From Streptomyces asiaticus (GTDB lineage Bacteria > Actinomycetota > Actinomycetes > Streptomycetales > Streptomycetaceae): a DNA stretch of 64,000 nucleotides. The stretch lies in contig NZ_JAGSHX010000006.1 in the NCBI RefSeq assembly GCF_018138715.1, forward strand, positions 3,596,001 through 3,660,000, in the 5' to 3' direction. Shown here in pieces: positions 34,703 to 46,724 of the stretch (positions are counted from its first letter, which is position 1; every line of letters begins with the position of its first letter). A program made the translations under genes and the position numbers. The notes below the pieces were generated by a model. The model had not been told where the DNA came from. It did no database searches and saw only the letters and a list, made by a program, of their open reading frames with translations.

Positions 34703-37700
34703 TCAGCTGTGGGTGCGCAGCAGCGTCCGCATCGTCCGCATCGCGACCGACAGATTGGCCAGGTCGAAGGTCTCCGACGACTGGATCTCATCGAGCGTGG
34801 TGCGGGCCCGCTGGAGGATCGCGGCGTTCTTCTCCTCCCACGCCTTGAAGCGCTGCTCGGGCGTGAAGCCGCCGTTGCCCACCGACAGCACATCGGCGGT
34901 CAGGGCGGCCTGGGCCGCGTACAGGTCCTCGCGGATGGAGACCCGGGCCATGGACTGCCACCGGTCCGCGCGCGGCAGCTCGATGATCCGGTCCATCAGC
35001 TGGCTGATCCGCAGCCGGTCGGCCAGGTCGTAGTAGACCTCGGCGACCGCCAGCGGGTCCTTGCCGGTGCGGTCCGCGATGGCCACGATGTCCAGCGTCG
35101 GGAAGGCCGAGGAGAAGCCCGCCACCCGGGTGGCCAGGTCCTCCGGGACACGCGCCGCGATCAGGTCGTCGTAGATCCGCTGGTACCACTCGATGTCGGA
35201 GCCGCGCAGCAGCTTGGGCAGCTGCGCGCGGACCGCGCCGACCCGCTCGCCGAAGAAGTCGATCGTCTCGGCCAGCTCCAGCGGCTGCGGCCGGTTGTTC
35301 AGCAGCCAGCGGGTGCCCCGCTCGACCAGCCGGCGCGAGTGCAGCCGCATCCGGGTCTGGACGTCGGCGTCGACGACCGTGTCCAGCGCCTCGACCTCGT
35401 CCCACACCTGGTTCAGCTCGAAGATCGCGCGGGCCGCGGTCTGGGCGCGCACGACCTCCTCGGTGGAGGCCCCGGTCTCCTCCCGCATCCGGTGCAGGAA
35501 GGTCGACCCGGCGGTGTTGACGGTGTCGTTGACCAGCACCGTGGTGATGATCTCGCGCCGCAGGGCGTGGCCGTCGATGTACTCGGGGAACCGCTGGCGC
35601 AGCGCCTGCGGGAAGTACGCGTGCAGCAGCCGCTGGAGGTACGGGTCGTCGGGCAGCCCGGTGGTGATCAGCTCATCGGCCACCGTGATCTTGACGTAGG
35701 CCAGCAGCACCGCCAGCTCGGGCTGGGTCAGACCGCGCCCGGCGGAGAGCCGCTCGCGGATCTGGCGGTCGGTGGGCAGGAACTCCAGCGCCCGGTCCAG
35801 CCGCCCCTCGCGGCCCAGGCGGCGCATCAGCCGCTGGTGGGCGTGGAGCAGGCTGGAGGACTGGGCGGCGGAGTTGGCCAGCGCCACGTTCTGCGCGTAG
35901 TTGTTGCGCAGCACCAGCGCGCCGACCTCGTCGGTCATCTCGGCGAGCAGCTTGTTGCGCTGCTTGAGGGTGAGATCGCCCTCGGTGACCAGGGCGTTGA
36001 GCAGGATCTTGATGTTCACCTCGTGGTCGGAGGTGTCCACACCGGCGCTGTTGTCGATCGCGTCGGTGTTGATCCGGCCGCCGTTGGAGGCGAACTCGAT
36101 CCGGCCGAGCTGGGTCAGCCCCAGGTTGCCACCCTCGCCGACGACCTTGACCCGCAGATCCTGGCCGTCCACCCGGATCGCGTCATTGGCCTTGTCGCCG
36201 ACATCGCCGTGCGACTCGGTGGACGCCTTGACGTAGGTGCCGATGCCGCCGTTCCACAGCAGGTCCACCGGGGCCTTGAGGATCGTCTTCATCAGATCGG
36301 CCGGGGTCATCTTGACGACCCGCTTCTCGATCCCGAGCGCCGCCCGCACCTGCGGGGTGATCGGGATGGCCTTGGCCGAACGGGGGTGGATGCCGCCGCC
36401 CGCCGACAGCAGCTCGGCGTTGTAGTCCTCCCACGAGGAGCGCGGCAGCTCGAACAGGCGGCGGCGCTCGGCGTAGGAGGTGGCCGCGTCCGGGTTCGGG
36501 TCCAGGAAGATGTGCCGGTGGTCGAAGGCGGCGATCAGCCGGATGTGCTCGCTCAGCAGCATCCCGTTGCCGAACACGTCACCGGACATGTCACCGACGC
36601 CCACGACCGTGAAGTCCTGGGTCTGGGTGTCATGGCCCAGCTCGCGGAAGTGGCGCTTGACCGACTCCCAGGCGCCGCGGGCGGTGATGCCCATGCCCTT
36701 GTGGTCGTATCCGGCGGAGCCGCCGGAGGCGAAGGCGTCCCCGAGCCAGAAGCCGTACGCCTGTGCCACGTCGTTGGCGATGTCGGAGAAGGTCGCGGTG
36801 CCCTTGTCGGCGGCGACGACGAGGTAGGTGTCGTCCCCGTCGTGGCGGACCACGTCCTTCGGCGGCTCGACCTGCCCGGCGACCATGTTGTCGGTGATGT
36901 CGAGCAGACCGGAGATGAAGGTCTTGTAGCAGTCGATGCCCTCGGCCATCCAGGCGTCGCGGTCCACGGACGGGTCCGGCAGCCGCTTGCCGACGAAGCC
37001 GCCCTTGGCGCCCACCGGCACGATGACCGTGTTCTTCACCATCTGCGCCTTGACCAGGCCGAGGATCTCGGTGCGGAAGTCCTCACGCCGGTCGGACCAG
37101 CGCAAGCCCCCGCGCGCGACCTTGCCGAACCGCAGGTGCACACCCTCGACCCGCGGCGAGTAGACCCAGATCTCGTACGCCGGGCGGGGCGCGGGCAGAT
37201 CCGGAACCGCCTGCGGGTCCAGCTTGATCGACAGGTAGTCGTGCGGCTTGTCGTGGGCGTTCTTCTGGAAGTGGTTCGTCCGGAGGGTGGCCTTGATCAG
37301 GGTGAGGAAGGAGCGCAGGATGCGGTCCTCGTCCAGCGAGGCCACCTGGTCCAGCGCCGCGTCCAGCTCCTCCAGCAGGGCGTCGGTGAGCTCCAGGCCC
37401 GCCCGCTGCCGCTCCGGCGACATGCGGGCCTCGAAGAGGGAGACCAGCAGCCGGGTGGTGTGCACATTGTTACGGAGGGTGTCCTCCATGTACGACTGGC
37501 TGAAGGTGGAACCGGCCTGCCGCAGGTACTTGGCGTAGGCCCGCAGCACCATCGCCTGCCGCCAGTCCAGACCCGCGCCCAGCACCAGCTGGTTGAAGTC
37601 GTCGCTCTCGGCCTGGCCGGTCCACACCGCCGCGAACGCGTTCTGGAAGCGCTCACGGGCGTCGTCGGCCAGCGCCTCGCCCTCGCGCAGCGGCAGCCGC

Positions 37701-39679
37701 AGCCCGAAGTCGTAGATCCAGGCGGTGGTCTTGTCCGAGCAGCGCAGCTCGTACGGGCGCTCGTCCACCACCTCGACACCGAGGGTGTTGAGCACCGGGA
37801 GCACCGCGGACAGCGAGATCTGGGCCCCGGCCCGGTAGATCTTGAAGCGGCGCTCGGCGTGGGCCGCGCCCACCGGCTCGTAGAGGCTGAGCGCGAAGTC
37901 CTTCTCACTGTCCTGTAGCCGCTCCAGGTGCTGGAGGTCGGCGACGGCGCCGCGCGGGGTGTGGTCCGCCTTGTAGCCCTCGGGGAAGGCGTGCTGGTAG
38001 CGGCGGAGCAGCTCGGCGGCGCGCTCCTCGCCGACCTCGGAGACCAGCGCGTCGGTGAAGCCGTCGGCCCAGGAGCGGGCGGCCTCGATCAGCCGGCTCT
38101 CGATCCGCTCCACATCGGCGTCGGTGAGGTCGGGCAGCTCGGTGCCGGGCTGGACGCGGACCACGAAGTGCAGCCGTGAGAGCACCGATTCGGTGTGCAG
38201 GGCGGTGAAGTCGACCGGCGGGCGGCCGCTCAGCTCCTCCAGCAGGATGTCGGTCAGCCGCAGCCGCACATCGGTGGTGAAACGATCGCGCGGAAGGTAG
38301 ACCAGCGCGGAGTAGTAGCGCCCGTACTCGTCCTGGCGCAGGAACATCCGCAGCCGGCGGCGCTCCTGGAGGTAGAGCACGCTGGTGGCGATCGAGCGGA
38401 GCTGGTCGACCGGGGTCTGGAACAGCTCGTCGCGCGGGTAGGTCTCCAGGATCTGCATCAGGTCACGGCCGTCGTGGCTGTTGGCCGCGAAACCCGCGCC
38501 CGCGAGCACCTCGTCGACCTTGCGGCGGATCACCGGGACCCGGCGCACCGACTCGGTGTACGCGGCGGACGAGAACAGCCCCAGGAAGCGGCGCTCGCCG
38601 ATCACATTGCCCTCGGCGTCGAACTTCTTCACGCCGATGTAGTCCAGGTACGAGGGGCGGTGGACGGTGGCGCGGCTGTTCGCCTTGGTGAGCACCAGCA
38701 GCTTGCGCTCGCGCGCCTTGGCGCGGGCGTCGGCCGGCAGCCGGTTGAAGGCCTGGGACACCGGGGTGCCGGGGCCCGCGTGGGCGCTCTCGTCGGTGTC
38801 CTTGTGCTGCGGGTCGGAGCGGAGGATGCCGAGGCCGGTGCCGGGCACCGCGGTCAGCGCGTCCTCCTCGCCACCGGCCTCGGTGGGCACCCGCGTCAGC
38901 TCGTACTCGCGGAAGCCGATGAAGGTGAAGTGGTCGTCCGAAAGCCAGCGCAGCAGCTCACGGGCCTCCTCCACCTCCTCCTCGCGGACCTCGGCGGCCT
39001 TCGGCTCGTCCGGCAGGCCCTCGGCGAGGCGCAGCGCGGAGTCGCGCATCTTCTCCCAGTCCTCGACGGCCTCGCGGACATCGGACAGGACGCGCAGCAG
39101 ATCGGCGGTGATCTGCTTCAGATCGCCGCGGTCGGTCTCGCGGTCGGTCTCGACATGGATCCAGGACTCCACGACCGCGTCATGCGGCAGCTTCTTCCGC
39201 CTCTTCCGGGACGGGCCGTCCGGGGAGATGTCGAGCAGCTCGATCAGCTTGCCGGTGATGTCACGGCGCACGATCACCTGCGGGTGGATCACGACATGGA
39301 TGCCGCGCCCCTGGCGGGTGAGCTCATTGGTGACCGAGTCGACCAGGAACGGCATGTCGTCGGTGACCACCTCGACCACGGAGTGGCTGCACGTCCAGCC
39401 GTGCTCCTCGACGGTCGGGGTGTGCACCCGGACGTTCGCCGTGCCCTGCGGACGCACCTCGGCGAGCCGGTAGTGGGAGAGCGCCGCCCCGAAGACATCG
39501 ACCGGGTCGCGATCGGCGAGGTCCTCGGGAGGCGTGTGCAGGTAGTAGTGCTGGAGGTATGCGGTCAGGGTCTCCGGTCCTGGGCCCTGTACCGGTTGCC
39601 CCCCGGCAGGGCTGTTCTCAGCGACCCGGGCGGCCCGTTCGAGCAACTCGGCCTTGGCTTCGTCCAGCTTGGTCTGCAT
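34703..39679 (-). CDS. gdhB: NAD-dependent glutamate dehydrogenase, large type
   Basis: This 1658-residue protein has the length of the L-GDH (GDH-180) class first described in Streptomyces clavuligerus. It oxidatively deaminates glutamate to 2-oxoglutarate and ammonium with NAD, a catabolic role. N-terminal regulatory (ACT-like) segments include DDMPFLVDSVTNEL near residue 110. The dehydrogenase core has ARGGLRWSDRREDFRTE near residue 855 with the following KAQMVKNTVIVPVGAKGG lysines. The NAD-binding region is VVGVGDMSGDVFGNG near residue 1027. The ATG at 39677-39679 is followed by a plausible MQTKLDEAK N-terminus and has AGAGGA close upstream; a longer frame to 39901 is not supported. The gene is monocistronic, with a hairpin after it. 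The symbol is tentative. Confidence 0.95.
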   Translation of the reverse strand: MQTKLDEAKAELLERAARVAENSPAGGQPVQGPGPETLTAYLQHYYLHTPPEDLADRDPVDVFGAALSHYRLAEVRPQGTANVRVHTPTVEEHGWTCSHSVVEVVTDDMPFLVDSVTNELTRQGRGIHVVIHPQVIVRRDITGKLIELLDISPDGPSRKRRKKLPHDAVVESWIHVETDRETDRGDLKQITADLLRVLSDVREAVEDWEKMRDSALRLAEGLPDEPKAAEVREEEVEEARELLRWLSDDHFTFIGFREYELTRVPTEAGGEEDALTAVPGTGLGILRSDPQHKDTDESAHAGPGTPVSQAFNRLPADARAKARERKLLVLTKANSRATVHRPSYLDYIGVKKFDAEGNVIGERRFLGLFSSAAYTESVRRVPVIRRKVDEVLAGAGFAANSHDGRDLMQILETYPRDELFQTPVDQLRSIATSVLYLQERRRLRMFLRQDEYGRYYSALVYLPRDRFTTDVRLRLTDILLEELSGRPPVDFTALHTESVLSRLHFVVRVQPGTELPDLTDADVERIESRLIEAARSWADGFTDALVSEVGEERAAELLRRYQHAFPEGYKADHTPRGAVADLQHLERLQDSEKDFALSLYEPVGAAHAERRFKIYRAGAQISLSAVLPVLNTLGVEVVDERPYELRCSDKTTAWIYDFGLRLPLREGEALADDARERFQNAFAAVWTGQAESDDFNQLVLGAGLDWRQAMVLRAYAKYLRQAGSTFSQSYMEDTLRNNVHTTRLLVSLFEARMSPERQRAGLELTDALLEELDAALDQVASLDEDRILRSFLTLIKATLRTNHFQKNAHDKPHDYLSIKLDPQAVPDLPAPRPAYEIWVYSPRVEGVHLRFGKVARGGLRWSDRREDFRTEILGLVKAQMVKNTVIVPVGAKGGFVGKRLPDPSVDRDAWMAEGIDCYKTFISGLLDITDNMVAGQVEPPKDVVRHDGDDTYLVVAADKGTATFSDIANDVAQAYGFWLGDAFASGGSAGYDHKGMGITARGAWESVKRHFRELGHDTQTQDFTVVGVGDMSGDVFGNGMLLSEHIRLIAAFDHRHIFLDPNPDAATSYAERRRLFELPRSSWEDYNAELLSAGGGIHPRSAKAIPITPQVRAALGIEKRVVKMTPADLMKTILKAPVDLLWNGGIGTYVKASTESHGDVGDKANDAIRVDGQDLRVKVVGEGGNLGLTQLGRIEFASNGGRINTDAIDNSAGVDTSDHEVNIKILLNALVTEGDLTLKQRNKLLAEMTDEVGALVLRNNYAQNVALANSAAQSSSLLHAHQRLMRRLGREGRLDRALEFLPTDRQIRERLSAGRGLTQPELAVLLAYVKITVADELITTGLPDDPYLQRLLHAYFPQALRQRFPEYIDGHALRREIITTVLVNDTVNTAGSTFLHRMREETGASTEEVVRAQTAARAIFELNQVWDEVEALDTVVDADVQTRMRLHSRRLVERGTRWLLNNRPQPLELAETIDFFGERVGAVRAQLPKLLRGSDIEWYQRIYDDLIAARVPEDLATRVAGFSSAFPTLDIVAIADRTGKDPLAVAEVYYDLADRLRISQLMDRIIELPRADRWQSMARVSIREDLYAAQAALTADVLSVGNGGFTPEQRFKAWEEKNAAILQRARTTLDEIQSSETFDLANLSVAMRTMRTLLRTHS

Positions 39680-40133
39680 GTCCTCTGGCTCCTGTCGCGC
39701 GCCGTTGCGTGACATCGATGGCGGTGGCATGACGCCGCGACGCGAAAAATCCGGTCGTGAACGACGGTATGCCGGATCGGGAAAAGGCCGGGGTGTACTC
39801 GGCCGTAAGTGACCAAGACCCCACGCGCCACGGGTCAGCGGCGGCTCGGGCCCGGGCCTGGTGGGGCGCCGGGCGCGGAGCGAGGGCCTCGTTGCCCTCA
39901 CGGACTATCGCGCTGATCACGCAGTAAGGCTATCGCTCCTCCCCAGGGGGCCGTCATGAGCCGTTCGTGTACAAAACCGGGCCCTGAAGTTTGACGAAAT
40001 GGACAGCGACCGGGAGGGGCGCACGGGCCGATGATGCGCCGCTTATGCACCCTTGGCAAAGCGTGGGCGCGGATGCACCGTGATCTGGACGGTGGTAAGC
40101 ACGGTGGTAGGCGTGGACCTGGAGGTGCGTGGC
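39680..40133. other. Divergent intergenic region between gdh and PfpI gene
   Basis: This 454-bp region holds the divergent promoters of the dehydrogenase (leftward) and the PfpI-like gene (rightward). I see no further gene or strong dyad. The in-frame extensions of both neighbours into it lack ribosome sites. Confidence 0.5.
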
Positions 40134-40700
40134 ATGGCTGCGAAGATCCTGCTGGTGACCGGCGACGCGGCCGAATCGCTGGAGGTGCTCTATCCGTACC
40201 AGCGGCTGCGCGAGGAGGGGTACGAGGTCCATATCGCGGCCCCGAGCCGCAAGACGCTGCGCCTGGTGGTCCATGACTTCGAGGAGGGCTTCGACACCTA
40301 CACCGAGAAGCCGGGCTATACGATCCCCGCCGACCTGGCCTTTTCCGAGGTGGACCCCGGGCAGTACGCCGCCCTGGTGATCCCGGGCGGCCGGGCCCCG
40401 GAGTATCTGCGGAACGACCCCGAGCTGCGCAAGATCTGCAAGGCGTTCTTCGACGCGGACAAGCCGGTGGCACAGATCTGCCACGGCCCGCTGCTGACGG
40501 CGGCCGTGGGCGGCCTGAGCGGACGGCGGGTCACCGCGTATCCGGCGCTGGAGCCGGACATGCAGGCGGCGGGGGCGGACTACCAGGACGCGGAGGTCGT
40601 GGTCGACGGCACGCTGATCTCATCGCGGGCGTGGCCGGACCATCCGGCGTGGATGCGGGAGTTCCTGGCGGTGCTGCGGTCGAAGGCGCCGGTGGTGTGA
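40134..40700 (+). CDS. DJ-1/PfpI family protein
   Basis: This 188-residue single-domain protein of the class I glutamine amidotransferase-like fold begins KILLVTGDAAESLEVLYPYQ. It has the nucleophile elbow AQICHGP with Cys116, and a conserved acidic position near E17. Members are glyoxalase III, deglycase-like or peptidase-like stress proteins (YhbO, PfpI). The Asp/Glu-rich FEEGFDTYTEKPGY insert resembles the YhbO/protease I subgroup. The ATG at 40134 has GGAGG eight bases upstream. It is likely monocistronic; repeats follow its stop. Confidence 0.92.
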   Translation: MAAKILLVTGDAAESLEVLYPYQRLREEGYEVHIAAPSRKTLRLVVHDFEEGFDTYTEKPGYTIPADLAFSEVDPGQYAALVIPGGRAPEYLRNDPELRKICKAFFDADKPVAQICHGPLLTAAVGGLSGRRVTAYPALEPDMQAAGADYQDAEVVVDGTLISSRAWPDHPAWMREFLAVLRSKAPVV

Positions 40701-40763
40701 GGGGGCGGTGGCGTGAGGGCGGCGGTGGCGTGAAGGGGGCGGTGGCGTGAAGGGGGCGGTGCG
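40697..40763 (+). repeat. Tandem 16-18-bp repeats after PfpI gene
   Basis: Four units of GTGAAGGGGGCGGTGGC type start at 40697, 40713, 40730 and 40747. The first includes the stop codon of the PfpI gene. Confidence 0.8.
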
Positions 40764-40781
40764 GCCCTGGGGGCGCTCGCC

Positions 40782-40853
40782 TCACCCGGCTCACTCACCT
40801 CGCCCGGCTCACTCGCCTCACCTGGCTCACTCGCCTCACCCGGCTCACTCGTC
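40782..40853 (-). repeat. Four tandem 18-bp repeats at end of HAD gene
   Basis: Units TCACCCGGCTCACTCGCC start at 40782, 40800, 40818 and 40836. The last overlaps the final codons and stop of the HAD hydrolase gene. Together with the preceding array this fills almost the whole convergent gap. Confidence 0.85.
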
Positions 40854-41513
40854 GGCCATGCGCTCGGCCTCCCGTACGGCCTCCTCGAGCGTGTCCACGA
40901 CCGGCACCCCGGCCGCCTCCAGGCTGGCCCGGCTGTGCGAACCGCCCGTGTAGAGCACGGCGCGCGCCCCCACGTGCCGCGCCGCCACCGCGTCGTCCAG
41001 GGCGTCCCCGATCACCACCATCCGCTGCGGCGGCATCCCTTCGAGCGCGGCGATATGGCGCATCATCTGCTCGGCCTTGCCGGTGTTGCTCTGGCCTGTG
41101 CGGCCGTCCACCCGGACGAAATGGCGCTCGATGCCATGTGTCCGCACCAGGGGGAGCAGATACTCATGCGGGGCCAGTGAGCACAACGACTGGGTGAGAC
41201 CCGCCTCCTGCCACTCGGTGAGCAGCTGCCGGGCGCCGATCGCCAGCGCGGCGGTCTCGGCCAGCGCCCAGTAGTGCCGGTGGAACGCCTGGTCCATGAC
41301 CGCCCACTCCTCATCGGAGGGCAGCCGCCCCATCAGCCGCTCGTAGAAGCGGGGCACCGGGACGCAGTACAGGTCGCGATAGCGCTCGATGGTGATCGGC
41401 GGCAGCCCGATCTCCTGGAACGAGGCGTTCGTCGCCGAGATCACGGCGTCGATGTCGTGGAGCAGCGTGCCGTTCCAGTCCCAGACGAGGTGCGTCACGT
41501 GGTTCTTCCCCAT
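40845..41513 (-). CDS. HAD-superfamily hydrolase (phosphatase-like)
   Basis: This 222-residue HAD protein has motif I WDWNGTLLHD near residue 10 (nucleophile and acid Asp; the second is in WNG context, giving DxN rather than DxD), a helical cap, then motif III/IV region GKAEQMM and VVIGDALDDAVAARH. It resembles the phosphoglycolate phosphatase-like subgroup. The acid/base residue is Asn, which suggests reduced or altered phosphatase chemistry, though DWNGTL is common among actinobacterial members. The ATG at 41511-41513 starts just before the motif; a start at 41552 would add 13 residues. It lies 35 bp downstream of the DUF6912 gene. Confidence 0.9.
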   Translation of the reverse strand: MGKNHVTHLVWDWNGTLLHDIDAVISATNASFQEIGLPPITIERYRDLYCVPVPRFYERLMGRLPSDEEWAVMDQAFHRHYWALAETAALAIGARQLLTEWQEAGLTQSLCSLAPHEYLLPLVRTHGIERHFVRVDGRTGQSNTGKAEQMMRHIAALEGMPPQRMVVIGDALDDAVAARHVGARAVLYTGGSHSRASLEAAGVPVVDTLEEAVREAERMADE

Positions 41514-41548
41514 TCCACGACCGTACCCGGAGGGTCGGACAGCGGGCA

Positions 41549-42055
41549 TCAATCGATCAGATTGGGGATCTCCTGGGTGGCGTACCAGAGCAGTTCGTGG
41601 TCCTCGGCACCGTCCACGGTGAACTGCGCGTCGTCGTCACCGAGGTCGGCCGCGCCGAGCGCGTCGGCGGCCGCGGCGATGTCCCGCTCGGCATCTTCGG
41701 CGTCCAGGTGGACGGCGGCCGCCTTCGCGAGCGGTATGGCCGCCTTGATCCGCACCTCGCCCAGCGCGGACTGGTCCAGCCCCCGGTCCGGATCGGCGAC
41801 CGCCTGTCCGTCGGGCACGTCCACGGCCACCACGACCCGGCGGCGGGGCGCCCGGGGGTCGACGGCGAGCAGCCGCAGCGACGCCTGCGCGGCCCGGCTC
41901 AGCGCCGCGTACTCCAGCTCCTCGATGTCGTCGGACAGATACCACTCGCGAAGCGCCGGGGTGACCGCGTAGGCGGTGAGCGGCATCGGCCCCAGTTGGC
42001 CCTCCTTGTACGCCTCGGCGAGACCGGAGAGGGTCAGGGGGACGTAGACGCGCAT
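41549..42055 (-). CDS. DUF6912 family protein
   Basis: This 168-residue acidic protein starts MRVYVPLTLSGLAEAYKEGQLG and contains WYLSDDIEELEYAALSRAAQASL and, near the end, GAEDHELLWYATQEIPNLI. This pattern belongs to a conserved actinobacterial family of unknown function found near secA and HAD genes. An ATG at 42068-42070 would add five residues. No catalytic motif is visible. It probably heads a two-gene transcript with the HAD hydrolase. Confidence 0.82.
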   Translation of the reverse strand: MRVYVPLTLSGLAEAYKEGQLGPMPLTAYAVTPALREWYLSDDIEELEYAALSRAAQASLRLLAVDPRAPRRRVVVAVDVPDGQAVADPDRGLDQSALGEVRIKAAIPLAKAAAVHLDAEDAERDIAAAADALGAADLGDDDAQFTVDGAEDHELLWYATQEIPNLID

Positions 42056-42375
42056 GGCTGCCGCTTTCATCAGAGACCAATAGGCACCCAGCATACGATC
42101 GCCCGTCCCCTGGCCCGAGCCTTCCGCGAAGGGCCGCGCTGGTCCCCTTTCGGGGGACAGGGGCCGAAGGGGCCGTACGAAGACGAGACCGAGCCGCGCT
42201 CGAGCCGATGACCGGGGCCGACGATCCGCCGCATGCCCCGAATAGGTGAACCGCGGTGCGGGCGCGAAGGGGGCTCGGCGCTGATTGCGGAGGCCGAAAA
42301 CCCGCCGGTAGAAGACTCTCCGACGAAAGCTACCGCCCGGTATTCCACCGGGCCGCGGAGAACGGGGCGAGCGGC

Positions 42376-43122
42376 ATGAGTGAGGGCGTCCACGCGACGG
42401 ATCGGACCACGAACCGGGCCACGAACCGGACCACGCACCGGGCAAGGACGGCCGGGGAGGCCGTACAACGGCGCGGCGGCAGCGGGCCAGGGCGAAGCGG
42501 CCCACCCAGCCGCAAGGACCCCCGCCGCCCCCGCACCACCCCCACAACAGCAGCACCTCACACAACGGCCACACCGCCCCCGACCGCACCACCCGCGACC
42601 GCACCGCCCCAGACGGCCCGCACGACGACCGCACGGCGCAGCGGAACAGCACACACAACAGCCGCACCGTCCACGACGACGGCACCACGCGGCGCCGCAC
42701 CGCCCGCCCCGGCCGCGCACCGCGCGTCCACCGTGTCCCGTGCCGCGGCCGTGTCGCGGTCCGCGGCGGCCGCTGCGGCGTGGCGGGAGCGGGATCGGCT
42801 GCCGCGCTACTGGTTCGCCAACCGGCTGGTGCTCACCCTCAGCGGTCAGCGCCCCGTCCACACGCTCCTCGGGCACGCCCTCCCGGCCGCCTACGACCAG
42901 CTGATCGAGCTCGCCCCGCGCGCGCCGCTGCGTCCCGCCGGAGAGCGGGCCACAGCACCCCTGGTGCGGCGCTGTGGCGAGTACCAGCCCAGGCATGGGG
43001 TGATCGAGGCGTTCGCCCGGATCGCCTCCGGAGACCGGCTCACAGCGCTCGCGTTCCGGCTCGAGCTCGGCGCCGACGCCCGCTGGCGCTGCGCCGCGAT
43101 CGACCTCGGGCCGCTCGCGTAG
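42376..43122 (+). CDS. Rv3235-like protein with disordered N-terminus
   Basis: This 248-residue protein is two-thirds Thr/Pro/Ala/Arg low complexity (residues 1 to about 145). Its C-terminal domain of about 100 residues begins WRERDRLPRYWFANRLVLTLSGQRPVHTLLGH and ends in FRLELGADARWRCAAIDLG. That domain matches the conserved actinobacterial Rv3235 family, which is often next to secA as here. The function is unknown. The ATG at 42376 is the best start, with GCGAGC spacing only moderate. It faces the secA gene, with a repeat-rich gap between. Confidence 0.8.
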   Translation: MSEGVHATDRTTNRATNRTTHRARTAGEAVQRRGGSGPGRSGPPSRKDPRRPRTTPTTAAPHTTATPPPTAPPATAPPQTARTTTARRSGTAHTTAAPSTTTAPRGAAPPAPAAHRASTVSRAAAVSRSAAAAAAWRERDRLPRYWFANRLVLTLSGQRPVHTLLGHALPAAYDQLIELAPRAPLRPAGERATAPLVRRCGEYQPRHGVIEAFARIASGDRLTALAFRLELGADARWRCAAIDLGPLA

Positions 43123-43635
43123 GCGGTGTCCGACGGATCTCGACGCCTGCGGCGGGTCGCTCCCCGACCGGGGCTGCGACGCCCAGGGGCACCTGTGGGG
43201 TGTGGTGACCGGCGGGTCTTTCCCCCTCCCCGCCCCTTCCCGCTGCCAGGGGCTCCGCCCCTGGACCCCCGGGGCCTGGGGCGGAGCCCCCCTTCCCTGC
43301 CCCTGTCACGCGGTGGAGCCGCATACCGCTGCTGCGGGAAGGGGCGGGGAGTCAATTCAGCCCCTCCGGCGTTTGAGGAGCGGGGTCCAGGGGCGGAGCC
43401 CCTGGTTACGGGAAGGGGCGGGGAGGGGAAAGCACCGATACGCGGCTCCACCGCATGGTCCGCCGGACCCCCTATAGGCCCCCATAGGCCCCCATAGGGC
43501 CCGGGACTCCGGGGGCCGACACCATGAACCGGCCCGATCCACCAAACCCGCCCACACGGCGGCGCGGCACAACGCGACGGGCCGGGGCGCCACGCTCCCG
43601 CGCGGCGCCCCGGCCCGTTCACCCCAGCCCGGTCA
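43123..43635. repeat. Repeat-rich convergent gap with 50-bp inverted repeat
   Basis: This 513-bp gap has no gene. A near-perfect inverted repeat pairs 43218-43269 with 43382-43432; each arm contains CCTCCCCGCCCCTTCCCG and the small hairpin CCAGGGGCTCCGCCCCTGG. A second inverted pair, with GCGGTGGAGCCGC at about 43311-43323 and GCGGCTCCACCGC at 43442-43454, is nested with it. Three 10-bp CATAGGCCCC repeats lie at about 43472-43498. Such elements recur in Streptomyces intergenic DNA. Confidence 0.8.
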
Positions 43636-46482
<2,847 letters not shown>

Positions 46483-46724
46483 GTAGGCTGGCTCCTTGCC
46501 GGTCGGGCCTGGCACGGTCGGGGTGCGCTGGCGCGGCATTGTCAAGGGGCGCAGGCCCCGCCGCAACGGCCATCGTAAGACAGACCCCGGCACGCCGGGA
46601 GGTCCGTCACCACGAGGACCGGATGTCACCTCACCGTGTCAACGCCCGAGAGGCCCCCCAGGTGCCCTCCAATTCACCGAAACCGCTCGCGGTGAGTGAC
46701 GACGGCGGCGCAGACTCGGGTCGC

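Noticed and set aside
34589..37918. 1109-codon open frame on the + strand
   Set aside because: Antisense to the glutamate dehydrogenase gene, whose minus-strand product has full family motifs.
41549..42700. Long N-terminal extension of the DUF6912 gene
   Set aside because: The extra 215 codons are Arg/Pro/Gly-rich, overlap the divergent Rv3235-like gene and lack a ribosome site; the family starts at MRVYVPL.
46539..46724. N-terminal extension of the GNAT protein
   Set aside because: It overlaps the secA upstream region and has no domain; the ATG at 46725 starts the fold.
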